This document shows, piece after piece, positions 22,440 through 34,745 of a stretch of DNA of 64,000 nucleotides (within the stretch, counting starts at the first letter, position 1; each line of letters begins with the position of its first letter). The notes beneath the pieces are model-generated. The model made no database searches. It saw only the letters and a program-made list of their open reading frames with translations, and was not told the DNA's origin. The position numbers and the translations under genes were made by a program. The stretch is from Ignelater luminosus (Eukaryota; Arthropoda; Insecta; Coleoptera; Elateridae): assembly GCA_011009095.1 (NCBI GenBank), contig VTPC01091019.1:112870-176869 (forward strand), written 5' to 3'.

Positions 22440-24480
22440 AATGCAAAAAAGAGAATAAGCCGGTCCCAAGCCCTTGTTGAGAAAGGAGGAGGGGCGTCGA
22501 TACACCTCATCAGTATCTACGCTCTCGACATCAGCAAACCTAAGGAAGTAAGTGAAGACTTCTACGCGCAATTACAAACGGAAAGTAAAGTAACTATACA
22601 AAAGTCGCTTAAATCAAAAAATTGAAAACAGTAAAATAAACCCAAGTCAAAGCGTACAAGAAAGCTGGAAAAAAACTAAAAACTAATAACTTAGAAGCAG
22701 CAGTAGAAGCATTAGGGAAAAGAAAAGTAAACGTTAAAAATTTGAAAATTAACAAAACGCCATGGTAAACAAAAAAAGTCAAAGAAATATGTAATGAAAA
22801 GAAAAAGCCCTACCAACAATACAAAAATACCAAAAACCCAGAGAATCACGCACGATATATTGAGCGACGAAATAAAACAAATAGTAGGATTAGAAAAATA
22901 AAGAGAGAATACTGGAAAGCTTTTACAAAATCAATAGAGCAGGATCTCTACGGGTGCAGAAAAGAGTATGGGGTATGCTTCGAAAGAGGAAGGCAGAAAC
23001 AAATGAACTACTTAAATAGCCAAAATTAGCATGGAAGAGTGGCAGACTTACTTTCAAGAGCTATACAAATCACAAGAAGAAGGAACCGAGAATAAATAAC
23101 ATTCAGCTAACCAATGAAGATATAACTAAGGCAGTGTAAAAAATAAAAAATAGAAAATCACCAGGACGAGGTACAATTAATAACGAGCTAATTACATATG
23201 GAGGAGAACATCTTATAGCTGAAATGTTAACACTACTACAAAAGATATTTGATACAGAATCGATCCTGAAGGAGTGGAAGCTGAGTATAACGTTATCCGT
23301 ATTTGAAGAAGGAGATAGAAAGTGCATCGAAAACTATCGTGGTATTACTCTACTGAGCTCAGTGTTAAAACTTGCAACAAAAATAATACTACAGAAGATA
23401 GACGATTATATTCTTATAAATGAAGAACAGCAAGGCTTTCGACAAAATCGATCAACAGTCGAAAAATCCATAGAGTTTAATGCTCCATTGTATATATGTT
23501 TTGTACATCTTACTAAAACCTTCGATAGAGTAAAGTTGAGAGGTGTCATAACCATACTACAAAAAGCAAACGTTCCTCCAGCAATTGTACAGGTAACAAC
23601 AGAATTAAACACGGACTTAAAAACCACATTAAGAATAGATGACACCTCACAGAAGATATACCAAAGGCTATAGGGATAAGACAAAGAGATCCTTAAGCCC
23701 AAGATTATTCAATATTATTATGGATAAAATAATCGACACTGTTAAGCCACTGACAGGATACAAAATCGGAGACATCCACATAAATATAGTCTGTTGTGCA
23801 GACGATGCGGTACTATTAGCCGAAACTGAAAATGATCTCCAAAGACTGTTACTCCAACTCACGACGACGGCAGAAAGATACAATATGACCGTATCAAAGA
23901 ACAAAACTAAGTGCATGACTATCTCAAAGGAGCCACTGCGATGTAAGCTAGAACTGAGTGGAACTGTGATTGAATTCAATTATCTAGGAGTCAACGTGCG
24001 CAGTTACTGAAATTTATTTGAGGAAGTAAATCAAGGTAACTAAGGGATCAAGAATATCAGAATATCTACGAGGCATAACCTGGAAAAATGCACATATGTC
24101 GGTAGAAAATAAGACGAGAATATATAAAACAATGATACGGCCAATTATAAAAGAGCAAATACAAGCAGAACAAAGCAGAAATGGACACCTTTAGATCCAT
24201 TGTTCTAAAAACAAGGCTAGAGAGAATTCGAAATCAAGACATTAGGGAACAATGCAAAATGGAAGACGTCCATAAGTCCATTAAGAAACAGAAATGAACA
24301 TGTCAATAGAGCGGATGATAATCAATTAATCAAAATAGTGAGAAATGAAAACCAAGGGGAAGACAAGCAAACTTCCCAAGAGATGGAAAGAAGGTTGGAT
24401 ATCATCCTCGGAAGGGACACCGTGAAAACCCAATTTCCTGAAAAACAGGCAAAAGGCCTTCAAAAAGAAGAAGAATAAGA
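22440..24480 (+). mobile_element. APE-type LINE, same family as 17605-19030
   Basis: Plus strand, 5' truncated inside the endonuclease (ISIYALDISKPKEVSEDFYA near 22510). It then has a linker (KKVKEICNEKKKPYQQYKN), RT fingers and palm (23224-24010), and a C-terminus (RNQDIREQCKMEDVHK). It ends in a GAAGAAGAA-type tail at about 24461-24477. Its RT and 3' tail style match the minus-strand family C copy, so together they give the family layout. Many stops and frameshifts. Confidence 0.83.
23224..24010 (+). pseudogene. LINE D reverse transcriptase, frameshifted
   Basis: Open 23224-23673 holds RT fingers (ENYRGITLLSSVLKLATKII, EEQQGFRQNRSTVEKSIEF) and the first catalytic motif degraded to CFVHLTKTFDRVKL (usually FVDLTKAFD, so the Asp is lost). 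After a frameshift, 23639-24010 carries NIIMDKIIDTVKP, the box CCADDAVLLAE (CADD replacing YADD) and KNKTKCMTISKEPLRCKLE. Loss of the first Asp and of the Tyr argues it is dead. Confidence 0.83.
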
Positions 24481-27400
24481 GAAACGTCCAAATAACGTTT
24501 AGTTTTTCTAAAATTATGTAATGGGTATAGTATTCGCTTTTTTAGTTAACAGTGCATGTACATAGACCATACAGAATCCACTATAGGTTTTCTTACCTCT
24601 TTGATTGTACATGTTTTAGTCCGAGAAAAGTTTAGTGTACCTGCATTTTCTCAAAACTGTGCCACGATTTAGATTTAATAAACCTCACCTTTAGTGAAAC
24701 GCGAATATTGAGAACTGAACAAATGAATATTTAGTTGTCAGTGTCATTGTTGATGTTTCTGTAAAAGATTCTAAATCTACAGAGAAAAGTCAATTTTTAA
24801 ATTACGGAAACGCAGTTCTATGATCCATTATACCTCCAGCATCGATTTGACAAACAATGTTAATTGGGTATGAACTTCCTATTGACAAAAAATTGGGTCT
24901 GTAAGAGTACTTACTGTGGTTATTTCTTATTCTAATAAGTTCGTGTAAGCTCTGAATTGTATCATACGTATTCAGGCAAGAAATAGAAGCATAATTAACA
25001 TTTAAAAGATTTACTTCAAGTGCTAAATGTAATTTGATTTTGAACTATATAATTACAGAAAGCCAAGATTTAGAAACTACAAAAGTATCCAAGTTAGTAT
25101 TATTAATAAAAAGTGGTCTCACGACGATTCTTGTTACAGACCTTAATGATTGTACTTTTCAAGTCTTCTTCCTTGGAGGCTGTTTGCGCTGATTTGGTTT
25201 TTCAGAAAGCAATGCCCTTCTAATTGTAATTTTTTTCTTCTTGAAGTTCGATTTTAGGTAGCAGATTAGTTGTAAACTTCTCGATGAGTCTTCAACCAAT
25301 TGGTCTATAAAATGATCTACCTCCATGAAATAAATTAGTCGTATTTTGCTTAAATGTCTAGCTTGTTCTCAAGTAATTAGCATAAATACTTATCCGTATG
25401 AAAGTTGACAATTTACACAATAATAAATAATATTTAAATGTATTCAGATTTTTATTAAGATGTAGAAGAGAATATTTGAAAACGACCAGGGATATTTTCG
25501 CAAGTTTTATTAACAAGGCATAAAAAAGTTAGAGAAAGACTCAAGAACCTCATTATTAAAAATATGATAGCGCAAAAGCTTTACGAACAAGACTTGCATT
25601 AAAATTAGTAGAAGCATCAAATTTTGTTTATCTTCCAAACTTTGATATTCTTGGAAAAATAAAAGAAAATCTACTAATCTAGGTCAGGAAAATAGTAAGC
25701 TGGACTGTTATTTATTCTGCAGGAATAGAATTTGTGTCTATTGGGTCATAACTCAGTTGGTTCTAGCCTTCTGACGTGACTATTATTTTTAACAATTTCA
25801 TTTCCCTTCCATATGGAGCAGAAACATTTTTAAAGTACATCGTGGTGTAATGAGACGAAATTGTCTCGTTTATGTGACACTTTTGGTGTAACCTTTTGTT
25901 AAGAATTATTAAATTTATTTATAAAATTTAATTTTCTTGTAATTTCACATTCGCTGTACTTTCATTCATTTCAACATGATTGAATGCGCCAAGCATTAGA
26001 CTGCAATGAACTTTCTTTTTTTACCCGTTATTTAATTTGAGAACGTTCATTAGGTTGTAAAATAATAAAAACATTCAAGACTAATATAATTATCTCAATA
26101 TCCATTGTGTTCTGTGGACAATTATATTTTTAACGTGTAATTTATAAAATCAACAGACTGTTTCCAACTACATCTAATTAAATCGTGAAAGAGAATGTTA
26201 ATGAAGCTGTTTATCAAAACAACTTTGTCGCTAAAATTGAGTACGTGTTATAGCAAAGAGATTCTGAAATGAACGTTTACCAAGAGTTACAAATTTGCAC
26301 TATCTTGTTGATACATGCGGACAAAATATGTACTCTTAAATATAGTTGTTTTGATCATGATGTCCTATATTTACAAATATAAACAATTTTATCTGGGTCG
26401 CTTGCTATGATCATGTTGTTAACAATCCCAATAGTTAACACGGAAATGATGTGATTATAATTTGAAACTCGGATTATATGAAAAATGCAAACCGAAAAGA
26501 AGATCGTTGCTTACTACTACAGTAAAGAACCATGAGATTGGAATGAAATAATTAAGGTTGTTCTGAGACATCATGACATGCTTCTTGGAATAATTGCGTT
26601 TAACGATCAGGAGATGGATAGAAAACCAACATGTGCATGAAAATCAATATTTTTTGATGTCTTAGGCAATAGTTCAGAAGAACAAAACATTATGAAGCTT
26701 GTTTGAGTTTTTAGATACGTAGGAAACTAAACTCGGTTCAAATTCAGGGCTGTGGAACAATATTAAGGATTTGGAATTGCAGACTGGCCAAAAAACTCAA
26801 TAATTTAAAACAGTCTAGCAGTACACAAACATTGTTTGGAAAAATAAGTAAATGAGAACAAAAATATTCGTTGTTCAAATCTGCTGAGTAACTTTCCATT
26901 GATCCATAAATCAGCAGCATTTTAGACCTGTTTATACCACAAACTCTGATTCTTTATTTTTGAACTTATATCCTGAAATTGTAATTGTGAAACCTCAATA
27001 CGGTTGTACCGAAGTTGGATCGTGCTACTCAACTGTAATGACCAAGAATGTTTAAATTCACTGGCCAAAGAGGAATTAACCAAAAATAGGCCCATCAAGC
27101 AATAAAACCAGACAGGATTTTAGTAGAATAGACCAACAGGGAAAACAGCTTTTAAAAAAAGCACCAAGAGTTTCTAACTCGTGGGTGGTGTAAAAATGAG
27201 CTCCAATTGCAAAACCCGCGCTTGCGACAGAACAATCAATAAAAATTGTTAGTAAAAAAATTGCAAAGAATGTGTCTTGTAGAACAGATTCCACTGTATG
27301 AATTTTTTGAACCATTCTTCTCGTCAAACCAGCCGATTTTTCTGCCTTGAGAAAACACCTTAGACTGTTTGTTTAGCCAAAATGACTCATATTTTCATTC

Positions 27401-28161
27401 CTTTCACTTTTTCCTTTGTCTAAACAGCGGTTCAGAAGAATAATGAGAATTTCCACTAGAGATGGTTTTTTCACGAAGAAAACGTTGCTTCATCCATCGG
27501 TGATGAGGATCTTTATTCCTGACCCTATTAGAGTCCGTACTCCGACTGAGAAAACTTTACAGTACAAAAGTTATGTGATATGCTCTGTTTGCCAGCACTG
27601 AATTCCTTTAATACTTACTAGTTTGACATAATAGAAACTCCAAGGAAGTTCAAAAAGGCAGTTTAGTTCAAATCTAGAAACGCTAGTCGTTGACTCCATG
27701 TTAATGCGACAGCCAAAGCTTGACCATTCAATAGAACAGAATTTAAATGAGGTATTAAAAGCTTTAAGGTTGCTTTAATTTTATTTGTATCGTACAACTA
27801 TGGAGTTACCACAGTCAAAGGGGGTTCGTCCGTCTAGCCTTCTTGGGCTAAAGTATTTCTTACAGCACAGTTAAAACGGCTTTTAAGGAGTTGATTGCGG
27901 ACAGTTTTAACTCTTTTTTTAAGAATCTTCAGGGGAAACATTAAGGCAAATCTTAAATTCCGATAAAAAACGAATTTATATTATCATCATAACTACAACC
28001 TCAGTACAAGCAGCAACTCATCTTGAATGGAAATCAAAAGATTCTAGATCTAGAACATTCTAAACGTGGAATAAATGAGGGCTTCTGAATTTAGATTCTA
28101 AAACGTAATTCCCGATTGGATTTATGCAGAGCTGAACTCGAAGTATTTGGAAATTTACAAC
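24481..28161. other. intron, no gene recognised
   Basis: About 3.7 kb of AT-rich DNA. Short ORFs at 27076-27327 (minus) and 27416-27601 (plus) carry no motif I can place. No inverted repeat pair was recognised. Confidence 0.4.
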
Positions 28162-29062
28162 TGAAGACCTTAAGTAAGAAAGGAGCTAAGTGCCAAAAAT
28201 AAGAAACTGAGTTATTAAAGGAAAATGTTTTATTAGGAACATTTTTATAAATAAGTAAACAGCGAAACTATTCGTTGACGTTACATTATTATGGAGAAAC
28301 ACCTGATTAAGAAAAAACAACTTAAGCAAACAATTTTATTGATTAGTTTACGAACTTGTTAAGTGCCTCATATTTTATTAAAGGGGCTAAGTGCCATTTA
28401 AATAATGTTTAAATAGACATATTTGTTTTTTAGTCATTTAAATAAGGAGGTTCTTTTGCTTCTTCTCGTCGCTAATTTCTTTATTGCCTGCAGGTCCCAA
28501 AACCGCCGTACGAATGTCCTTGACAGTGTTTTCTTTTTTTTTAAATTTTAGTCTTGGTCCAACATTCTGATATGCAGACAGTCAGGTTCTTTGCTTTGTA
28601 TTTTATGGCTACTACCTTACTGACGTTTAATTTAGAAATATTTAAAACCGCGTCTGAGGCAGCTTGAATATCGTGAAAGTCACTTCTTTTTTTCTCAACG
28701 ACTTGAAAGGTTTTTATAACTCTAGCCGATTTTACAACAGCAATTAGATCTGAGGAGACGAACGACTTCATGACTGTGGCTGCTTACCAAAGATTTTTGC
28801 TCAATACTTTCAAACACATTGAAAGATACCAAAAAAGGTAAGGTAAACACCATCATTCGATTTTTGTTTTGTCCGCAACAGTCATCACTCCATATAACAA
28901 GATGTTTCTTCTCAGTAATACCTTGATTAAGAACCTTTAACAAACATGAACTTATTTCATTGCCACCACGACTGCCAATGCTCTCATTCCACATGCACAT
29001 AGTGGGTTGACCGATATCTTCCACTCTCACTTCAAAATTGAAATATGACAATTGCCTTAGAT

Positions 29063-30042
29063 CAATGTTTTTCAATCTGTGGGTCGCGATCCCCAGGGGG
29101 TCGCGGTTGCAAGCCAGGTAAAAGTAAAAAGTAAGGGTTATGGCTCCTACACTACAACAAAAATACAACGATTTCAGTGGGAAGGATGTGCCTGTTTATT
29201 CTTTAATATTTTTTCTAATCTTGGTTCTATGTTTGATATGCAAATAATTAAATCATTTTCCAATTGGAGCCTATTTCTCTTCTTAGTTTTTATGTTAACC
29301 ATTAAAGAGAAAGTTAATTCACATAGGTAGGAAGTGGAGAAAGGAACTAATAATTTCAAAGCTTCCCTTGCCAGCTTTGGATATTCTTCTTTTTTCTTCA
29401 TCCAGAAGACGTCAATCGTTTGCGAGCTAAATTCCACTTTAAGCATACCGTCAGCAGCCAAATCTATAAGATTTTCTTTCATCTTTGTTGGCAGATCAGC
29501 CAGTTGTACTGGTATATCTAAAAAAGGATTTAGTATCCATCTATGCCCGTTGTTAGCTTGAGAGTTCTGAAACTGGACAGTTTCTCTTCCAAATTTTGCA
29601 AGCTTTGTACCATACAAGGAATATGAGAACTTACTGCAAACGATTGGTCCATTGCAATTTCTTCGGCAATTTTTTGTACGAAAGGCAAAGACTCTTACAT
29701 CATTTTTTCTAAAGACGTTGACCACAAACGAAGTTTTGCGAGAAATCTCTTGATTTTATCCTTTGCCGTTAGAATGTTTTCTTCTCTCCCTTAAAGGCTC
29801 TTATTTAAAATATTTAGGTGGTTGAAAAGATCAACGAGAAATGCTAATTTTAATAGCCAAACAGGGTCACAAAAATAATTCGCATATTCAGATTTAGCAT
29901 CTTGGTTGACGTACAGATTCAAAAATTGATTGTCAAAGCGGTGTGCGCCCGCCCGCTCGCCGCATTGTTACGGTCTTAGGGGGTCGCCAAAATTTTTTTA
30001 CTTCAAAAGGGGTCGCGTATTCAAAAAAATTGAAAAACACTG
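29063..30042 (-). mobile_element. hAT element with 8-bp target duplication, internally deleted
   Basis: The ends are CAATGTTTTTCAAT (left) and, as reverse complement, CAGTGTTTTTCAAT (right), followed by GTCGCGACC-like sequence: the classic hAT terminus. The 8-bp duplication CCTTAGAT flanks both ends exactly (29055-29062 and 30043-30050). At 980 bp it is a fraction of a full hAT; only the C-terminal part of the transposase remains. It is inserted in the transposase-like gene of a larger element, so it is the younger of the two. Confidence 0.95.
29174..29990 (-). pseudogene. hAT transposase C-terminal fragment (ZBED5/SCAND3-like)
   Basis: The open stretch 29725-29174 ends in the hAT dimerisation region: FWMKKKEEYPKLAREALKLL, then VPFSTSYLCELTFSLM, IKTKKRNRLQLENDLI and IEPRLEKI. 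Upstream, in another frame, the order is ANYFCDPVWLLKLAFLVDLFNHL and then GREENILTAKDKIKRFLAK. The BED zinc finger and most of the RNase H core are absent. Closest in style to the ZBED5/FAM200/SCAND3 group of hAT proteins. Confidence 0.9.
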
Positions 30043-30925
30043 CCTTAGATAAAACATTTTTGAATGAGTAAGAGTAGGTATGAAAAGTACCTGTTGTAGA
30101 TCCATTGATATACAGCAAGTTTTGCTTCCAGCCCTTTGGGAGTGGCAAGTATCTTCCTTCATTAGATTTCGGGCTTTTTCACTTTTGGGATGGTACAAGT
30201 CTAACTGTTGTTTCTCCGTTGCTCTTTCTTTATTTTTCAGTGTAACCTTGGAATGTAATAAGTTACACGCTTTGCTAGTGTTGGTTCTGGGTCTCTTTAG
30301 AAAAATTTTTTTAAACACACGTCGATAAAAATCTTGCGTGATAAGACTTGCTGGATATCTGTCTTTGAAAGCCCTGTATAGCCGACATGTATTTAAGTTT
30401 GAGCTTAAGTACACTTTAGATGTTTTCATTCGTGAGTAATGGCTGATATCTTTTGGTATTGACTGGATATGACTTCTTACTGGATCTCTATCACCTCTAC
30501 CAAATGGTGCGGTTCTGGTTCTTTTATCCTTGAAATTAGATTCTCCTATTTTTTTTATTAATCAATGTTTCAATCCTTTTACTGGTAACAACAAATATGT
30601 CCATAAATGTAATTTTGCAGACTTGTACAATGTTGCCTTTTCTGAACTATACACTGCATTGTCTACTACCATTCTCTGAGTCTACATATGTACCACGTCT
30701 TTTACATTTTACATTACTCATGTGAATTAACACCATGAAGTACATAGGTTCTTTGGCATACATAGATATGTTTGTTGGTAAAAATCGGTGAAGAGCTGTA
30801 GTTTGGATTCATACGATATCACTTCACAGTGTAAATTACATTTGCAGGTAGCCCAGAAATATTAAACGTATTTCTTAGTGACATACTTATTTGGCACTTA
30901 GCCCCTTTCTTACTTAAGTTCTTCA

Positions 30926-33239
30926 ATTTATGAATTAAAGGTTTTTAATAACTTCCAAAATCATAAGAAAATAACCAACAAGTAACAAGAAGGAACCTTT
31001 ATTTACTTAGTGCTCAGAAACTGACGAGGCCTATGATAAGATCAAAACAGTCATAAGAATTATAGAAAATGAAATGTAGAAAAAAAAGTTGTATTAATGA
31101 AGCTACAAACTCCACTGTACTGAAGTAAAGTAAGATATCACTGAAGAGAATGTTAAAATAACAAGAATTAACTTTATTTTAAAAGCACGGCGAGCTTGTT
31201 AAAGTTTCTAAAGATTTTTTTTTCTAAATTTGATTATTTTATTTCACTTGTTAGCACTGATATGAATTTTTCTATTGCAAAATAGGAAAGGTACGTTACA
31301 AAAGTCTCGGCAACTTGAGATAACCTTAAATTTGCATCCATCGGAAAATGCTACAGGCAGAAACTGTTCAGTATTCACAGAAAACTTTATCTTCCCTTTG
31401 GCAATTTCGTTCATTTGGAAAACGTTAACTTTTGCAGGAATGTGTAACTCGAAGCGAGGTTAGGTACGAATTTACAATTTGGGCTTTCGGAGATATGCAA
31501 CAGATTTTAACACAAAATAGTTAGTCGATTTTGGTTTCCGGGCACTTAAAAGCCCTTTCCACTTTGCTTTGTAGATTTTCAAAATTAGTTAACGGATATT
31601 TTTAAAAGGTATCATTTCTAGAGCATTTTATAACTAGATTTTAAAATCAATAATACTTATGAACAAAAAATGAAAACTAAATGGTTTACTTATTCTTTAC
31701 AATTCTCAAATTTTCAAGTACATTAAACAATTTGCGCAGAATATAAAAATTGTAAACCATCACCTTTCCCCCTATAGAAAGCCGTGTAACGGTGAACGTA
31801 AAAAACTGGATGTGATATTGAAAACTCATTTTTTATTAAAATCGTGTTTAGAAATTCAGACATCCATTATCGTGTGAGGTGTCAAAACTTTATGTTATAC
31901 ACCTAAAATACAGAAACATTATTTCAGAGGTGAAAGCCCGCTAGCAGCAGCGCCTCCATTGTCGTTGGGTTCAAAATTTGCGTGCCCTTGTAAACAACAG
32001 TATTCAGTCAAACGAAAAATTTAATGAGCAATTAGCAATTCAACGACATTTTAGAAATCAATTAACAGCAAATCCTAACCATAATCTGGCTTTAACAGAC
32101 GGAATATTTATAGAAAATGACAGAAAAGGATTCTTCGAGTCTGAGATTTATATTGGAACTAAAGTAAAGATTTTACACTGAAATTAGCATTGATTAATCA
32201 TGTGTATTATCCAAACAGGGAAGCTTTTACGGAAATTTGTTAATGTTGAAATCGTTACCTAACGATACAAAAACTGAGATTTAGCGCAAATAATGACACT
32301 AAATAAACAAAATCCTGTTTGTAATAATACAAGCTTTCTTTTATTTACTTAGATTGCATAATTCTAATGCTGATAATTATGACAACCGCCTAACAGAATT
32401 CTCAGTTATTATTTATTAATAAACCCACCAATGGCGTGTTCTGAGTTGAAATCCCAGGGTCAGTTAGGAATCTTTCTTGGTGCCTACAGAAGTGAACAGA
32501 GGGATTGTAGCATTCATAGTTCTAATTACGTCTTGTGTTTCCCCTAAAGACTTACGTTCTTAGTTGCCTTCTTGGGTTTGTCGAAATATGACTTTCATTA
32601 TAAATTGTCTTCTTAAATATATATTTACTGACACTGGCATGTTAAGACTTAACCCATTATTTACTTAATTTGTATGACAATAAGCCTACATATCATAATT
32701 TCGTAAAACAATGGTAAAGGTAAATTTCACAACTGACAAAACGCTTTTATAATAAGCAAGAGGGTGGTTTAAACAAGTAAAAGATAAAATTTATAAACGT
32801 GTTTGAATGCGTGGGTGCCTAAGTATTCTATGTCTTAGATTATTTTTTTGTTTACAGAAAGCAAAGTCTGTGTTGTTTTAATTATGTATTGTATTACAAA
32901 TAAAGATTGGAAAAGGATCTTTTCTGCTATTACCTATACAAAGTATAAGCATAGTATGTTAGCTTATCAATATTTCTAAATGAAACCAAAAATTGATTTG
33001 CAGAAGTTGAAAGAACAATATTAGTAGAAAATAGGTTAATACATACATAACTCTTTTCTTTCGATTTAAAGTTTTTTTAATTAAATCTTCAGTTTAAATT
33101 AATTAATTAATTAACATGGAAGGAACCTTAACGAAGATTGAGTTCAAAGAGTTAAACTTTAATCGGCCAATCCTTCTAAAACCGGATCATCAAAAACAAA
33201 GAAAGGAAAGTGAAAAAGAGATGAAAAAGCAAGGTTCTT
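30926..33239. other. intron, no gene recognised
   Basis: AT-rich. The ORF at 31978-32181 (RALVNNSIQSNEKFNEQLAI) has no recognisable family and no splice-site pair that I would trust. A TTAA-type tandem (33097-33114) precedes the LINE. Confidence 0.4.
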
Positions 33240-33311
33240 TCAACTTTTCTAACTTGTAATAACGATATTGAAATCTTTACTTTTGAGGTAAAAGGGTGCA
33301 TAATCACATCA

Positions 33312-34740
33312 GTGTATAAACCACGCAATACCAGCTTTGACTTTGAAGAACCATATAACTTCCACAACCATATATACCAGATCATAATGGGAGATTTCAA
33401 CTGCCATAGCACCGCGTGGGATTGCAGTAAAACGGACAAGAATAGGGGGAACTTAGCGACATGGGCTGAACAAAAGGACCTAAAATTGATTAATGATCCA
33501 AAGCTACCCCCATCTTTTAGCCACCACAGATGGAAAAGAGGGTACAATCCCGATAACATTTACTGACTTCACAGAAAAATTCGTTATGCCCTCAGTTCCA
33601 AACACACAACATAGAACAATAGTTTGCAAGCTGCCTTGAACCCAAAAATAGTCCCCCTCAAGAGACGTTTCAACTTAAAAAGGCAAAGTGGGAGGTTTTT
33701 ACAAAAGAGCTAAATGATGAAGTAACTAAAGAAACTATGAAACATTTGTTGGTAAAACAGATATCACGGAAACATATACAAAGAGGATGTAGAACGGAAT
33801 ATGTCTCACGACTCAACGAAGAAATAAAGACCCTGCTCAAGAGATACCAGGAACTACATCACAGCGATCCTTTCCCTGATGAAACAGTCAAACTTGGCAA
33901 ACAGTTAATGACAGCAATATCCAAGTCTAAAACTGAAAGATGGAGCAACTTTCTGGGAGAACTAGATATGACGAAAAACAGTCTCTGCGCTTGGAAATTC
34001 CTGAGAAACCTTAGAAATGATCCCACAAGCCCACCACATTATCTAACAAAGATAACATCCGATCAAACAGCACATCACCTCCTACTGAATGGAAAGTTCT
34101 CAAGAAACAAGGAAAAGTATAGGATAGTAGCGTTTTTGAATAAGAGAAAAATGTACTTGCCACCCCCTTCACTACTGAAGACTTCAGTAATGAAAAATAG
34201 CAGACCCGCCGGACTAGACGTCATAAGAACAGAGCAGATAAAGACTTTTGACTCAAAAACAATGAAATGGCTTCTAGACATAATCAATTTGTGTGTAACT
34301 AGCTTAAATTTACCTAACACCTGGTGAAAATCACGAGAAGTGGCACTTCTGAAGCCTGGAGAAGAACATACAAATTCCCGGTTTGCTTATTGTATCACCT
34401 CTTTAAGGCGTTTGAAAGAATAATTTTAAAGCGCATCTCTGAAACTGTATAGAAGAAGCTAATTCCAGAGCAACCCAAATACTAAATCTTACTCACATTG
34501 AAAATGGGTTTGAGCAGAAGCAAATAACAGGTGCGGCTTACATAGACCTTTCTGCTGCATACGATACTGTAAATCACCAAGAACTATTAGTAAAAGCGTA
34601 ACCAAAGATTTAGGTTTAACGAACCTACTGAACTGCTTCCTTCAAAGTCGTCGTTTCAACCGTCTTCAATCGAAGAACAGTCGTTGGAGGAACCAGAAGA
34701 ACTGCCTTCCACAAGAACGTGTACTTGCACCGCTTCTTTA
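33312..34740 (+). pseudogene. LINE F endonuclease end, linker and RT start
   Basis: Open 33312-33566 carries the GDFNCHSTAW catalytic box of APE endonucleases. Open 33737-34327 (196 codons) carries the linker (KTERWSNFLGELDMTKNSL, AWKFLRNLRNDPTSPP) and SRPAGLDVIRTEQIK, the start of the RT fingers. From 34380, frameshifted RT palm: LFKAFERIILKRI, AAYIDLSAAYDTVNH (catalytic Asp present) and VLAPLLYN immediately before the mariner insertion. Confidence 0.8.
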
Positions 34741-34745
34741 TAATA

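Larger units (their letters stand above)
28541..30545 (-). pseudogene. DDE-like transposase with SDxCGGQN-type motif, split by hAT
   Basis: From 30545 down to 30051: GDRDPVRSHIQSIPKDISHYSRM, then KVYLSSNLNTCRLYRAFKD, KRPRTNTSKACNLL and MDLQQVLFIPTLTHSKMFYLRQ. The hAT interrupts here. From 29054 down: LSYFNFEVRVEDIGQPTMCM, WNESIGSRGGNEISSCLLK and LVIWSDDCCGQNKNRMM. A frameshift leads to FQVVEKKRSDFHDIQAASDAV. The layout (HYSR, YLSxxLN, DxQQV, SDxCGGQNxN, then a basic DF segment) is a family often left as uncharacterised in insect genomes. D in DLQQV and in WSDDC look like RNase H-fold catalytic positions (inference). The reading frame needs removal of the hAT and at least one shift. Confidence 0.7.
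28162..30925 (-). mobile_element. inverted-repeat DNA transposon of unnamed type, host of a nested hAT
   Basis: Inverted repeats share AAAGGRGCTAAGTGCCAAA and, further out, CTTAAGTAAG and TGAAGAMC. The left copy is 28162-28200 and the right copy 30887-30925. A TTAA lies inside both repeats (28170-28173 and 30914-30917), so the true ends may be either the TTAA (a TTAA target duplication, as in piggyBac, Kolobok or Sola3) or the outer TGAAG. Partial internal repeats of GCTAAGTGCC lie near 28357 and 28380-28396. The transposase-like ORF runs on the minus strand and is split by the hAT at 29063-30042. Confidence 0.72.

Noticed and set aside
27076-27601. Short ORFs with some hydrophobic or basic stretches
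   Set aside because: No family resemblance, no splice context and codon makeup like the background.
31978-32181. 67-codon plus ORF rich in Asn and Gln as a possible exon
   Set aside because: No convincing splice sites and no recognised family, so I left it unannotated.
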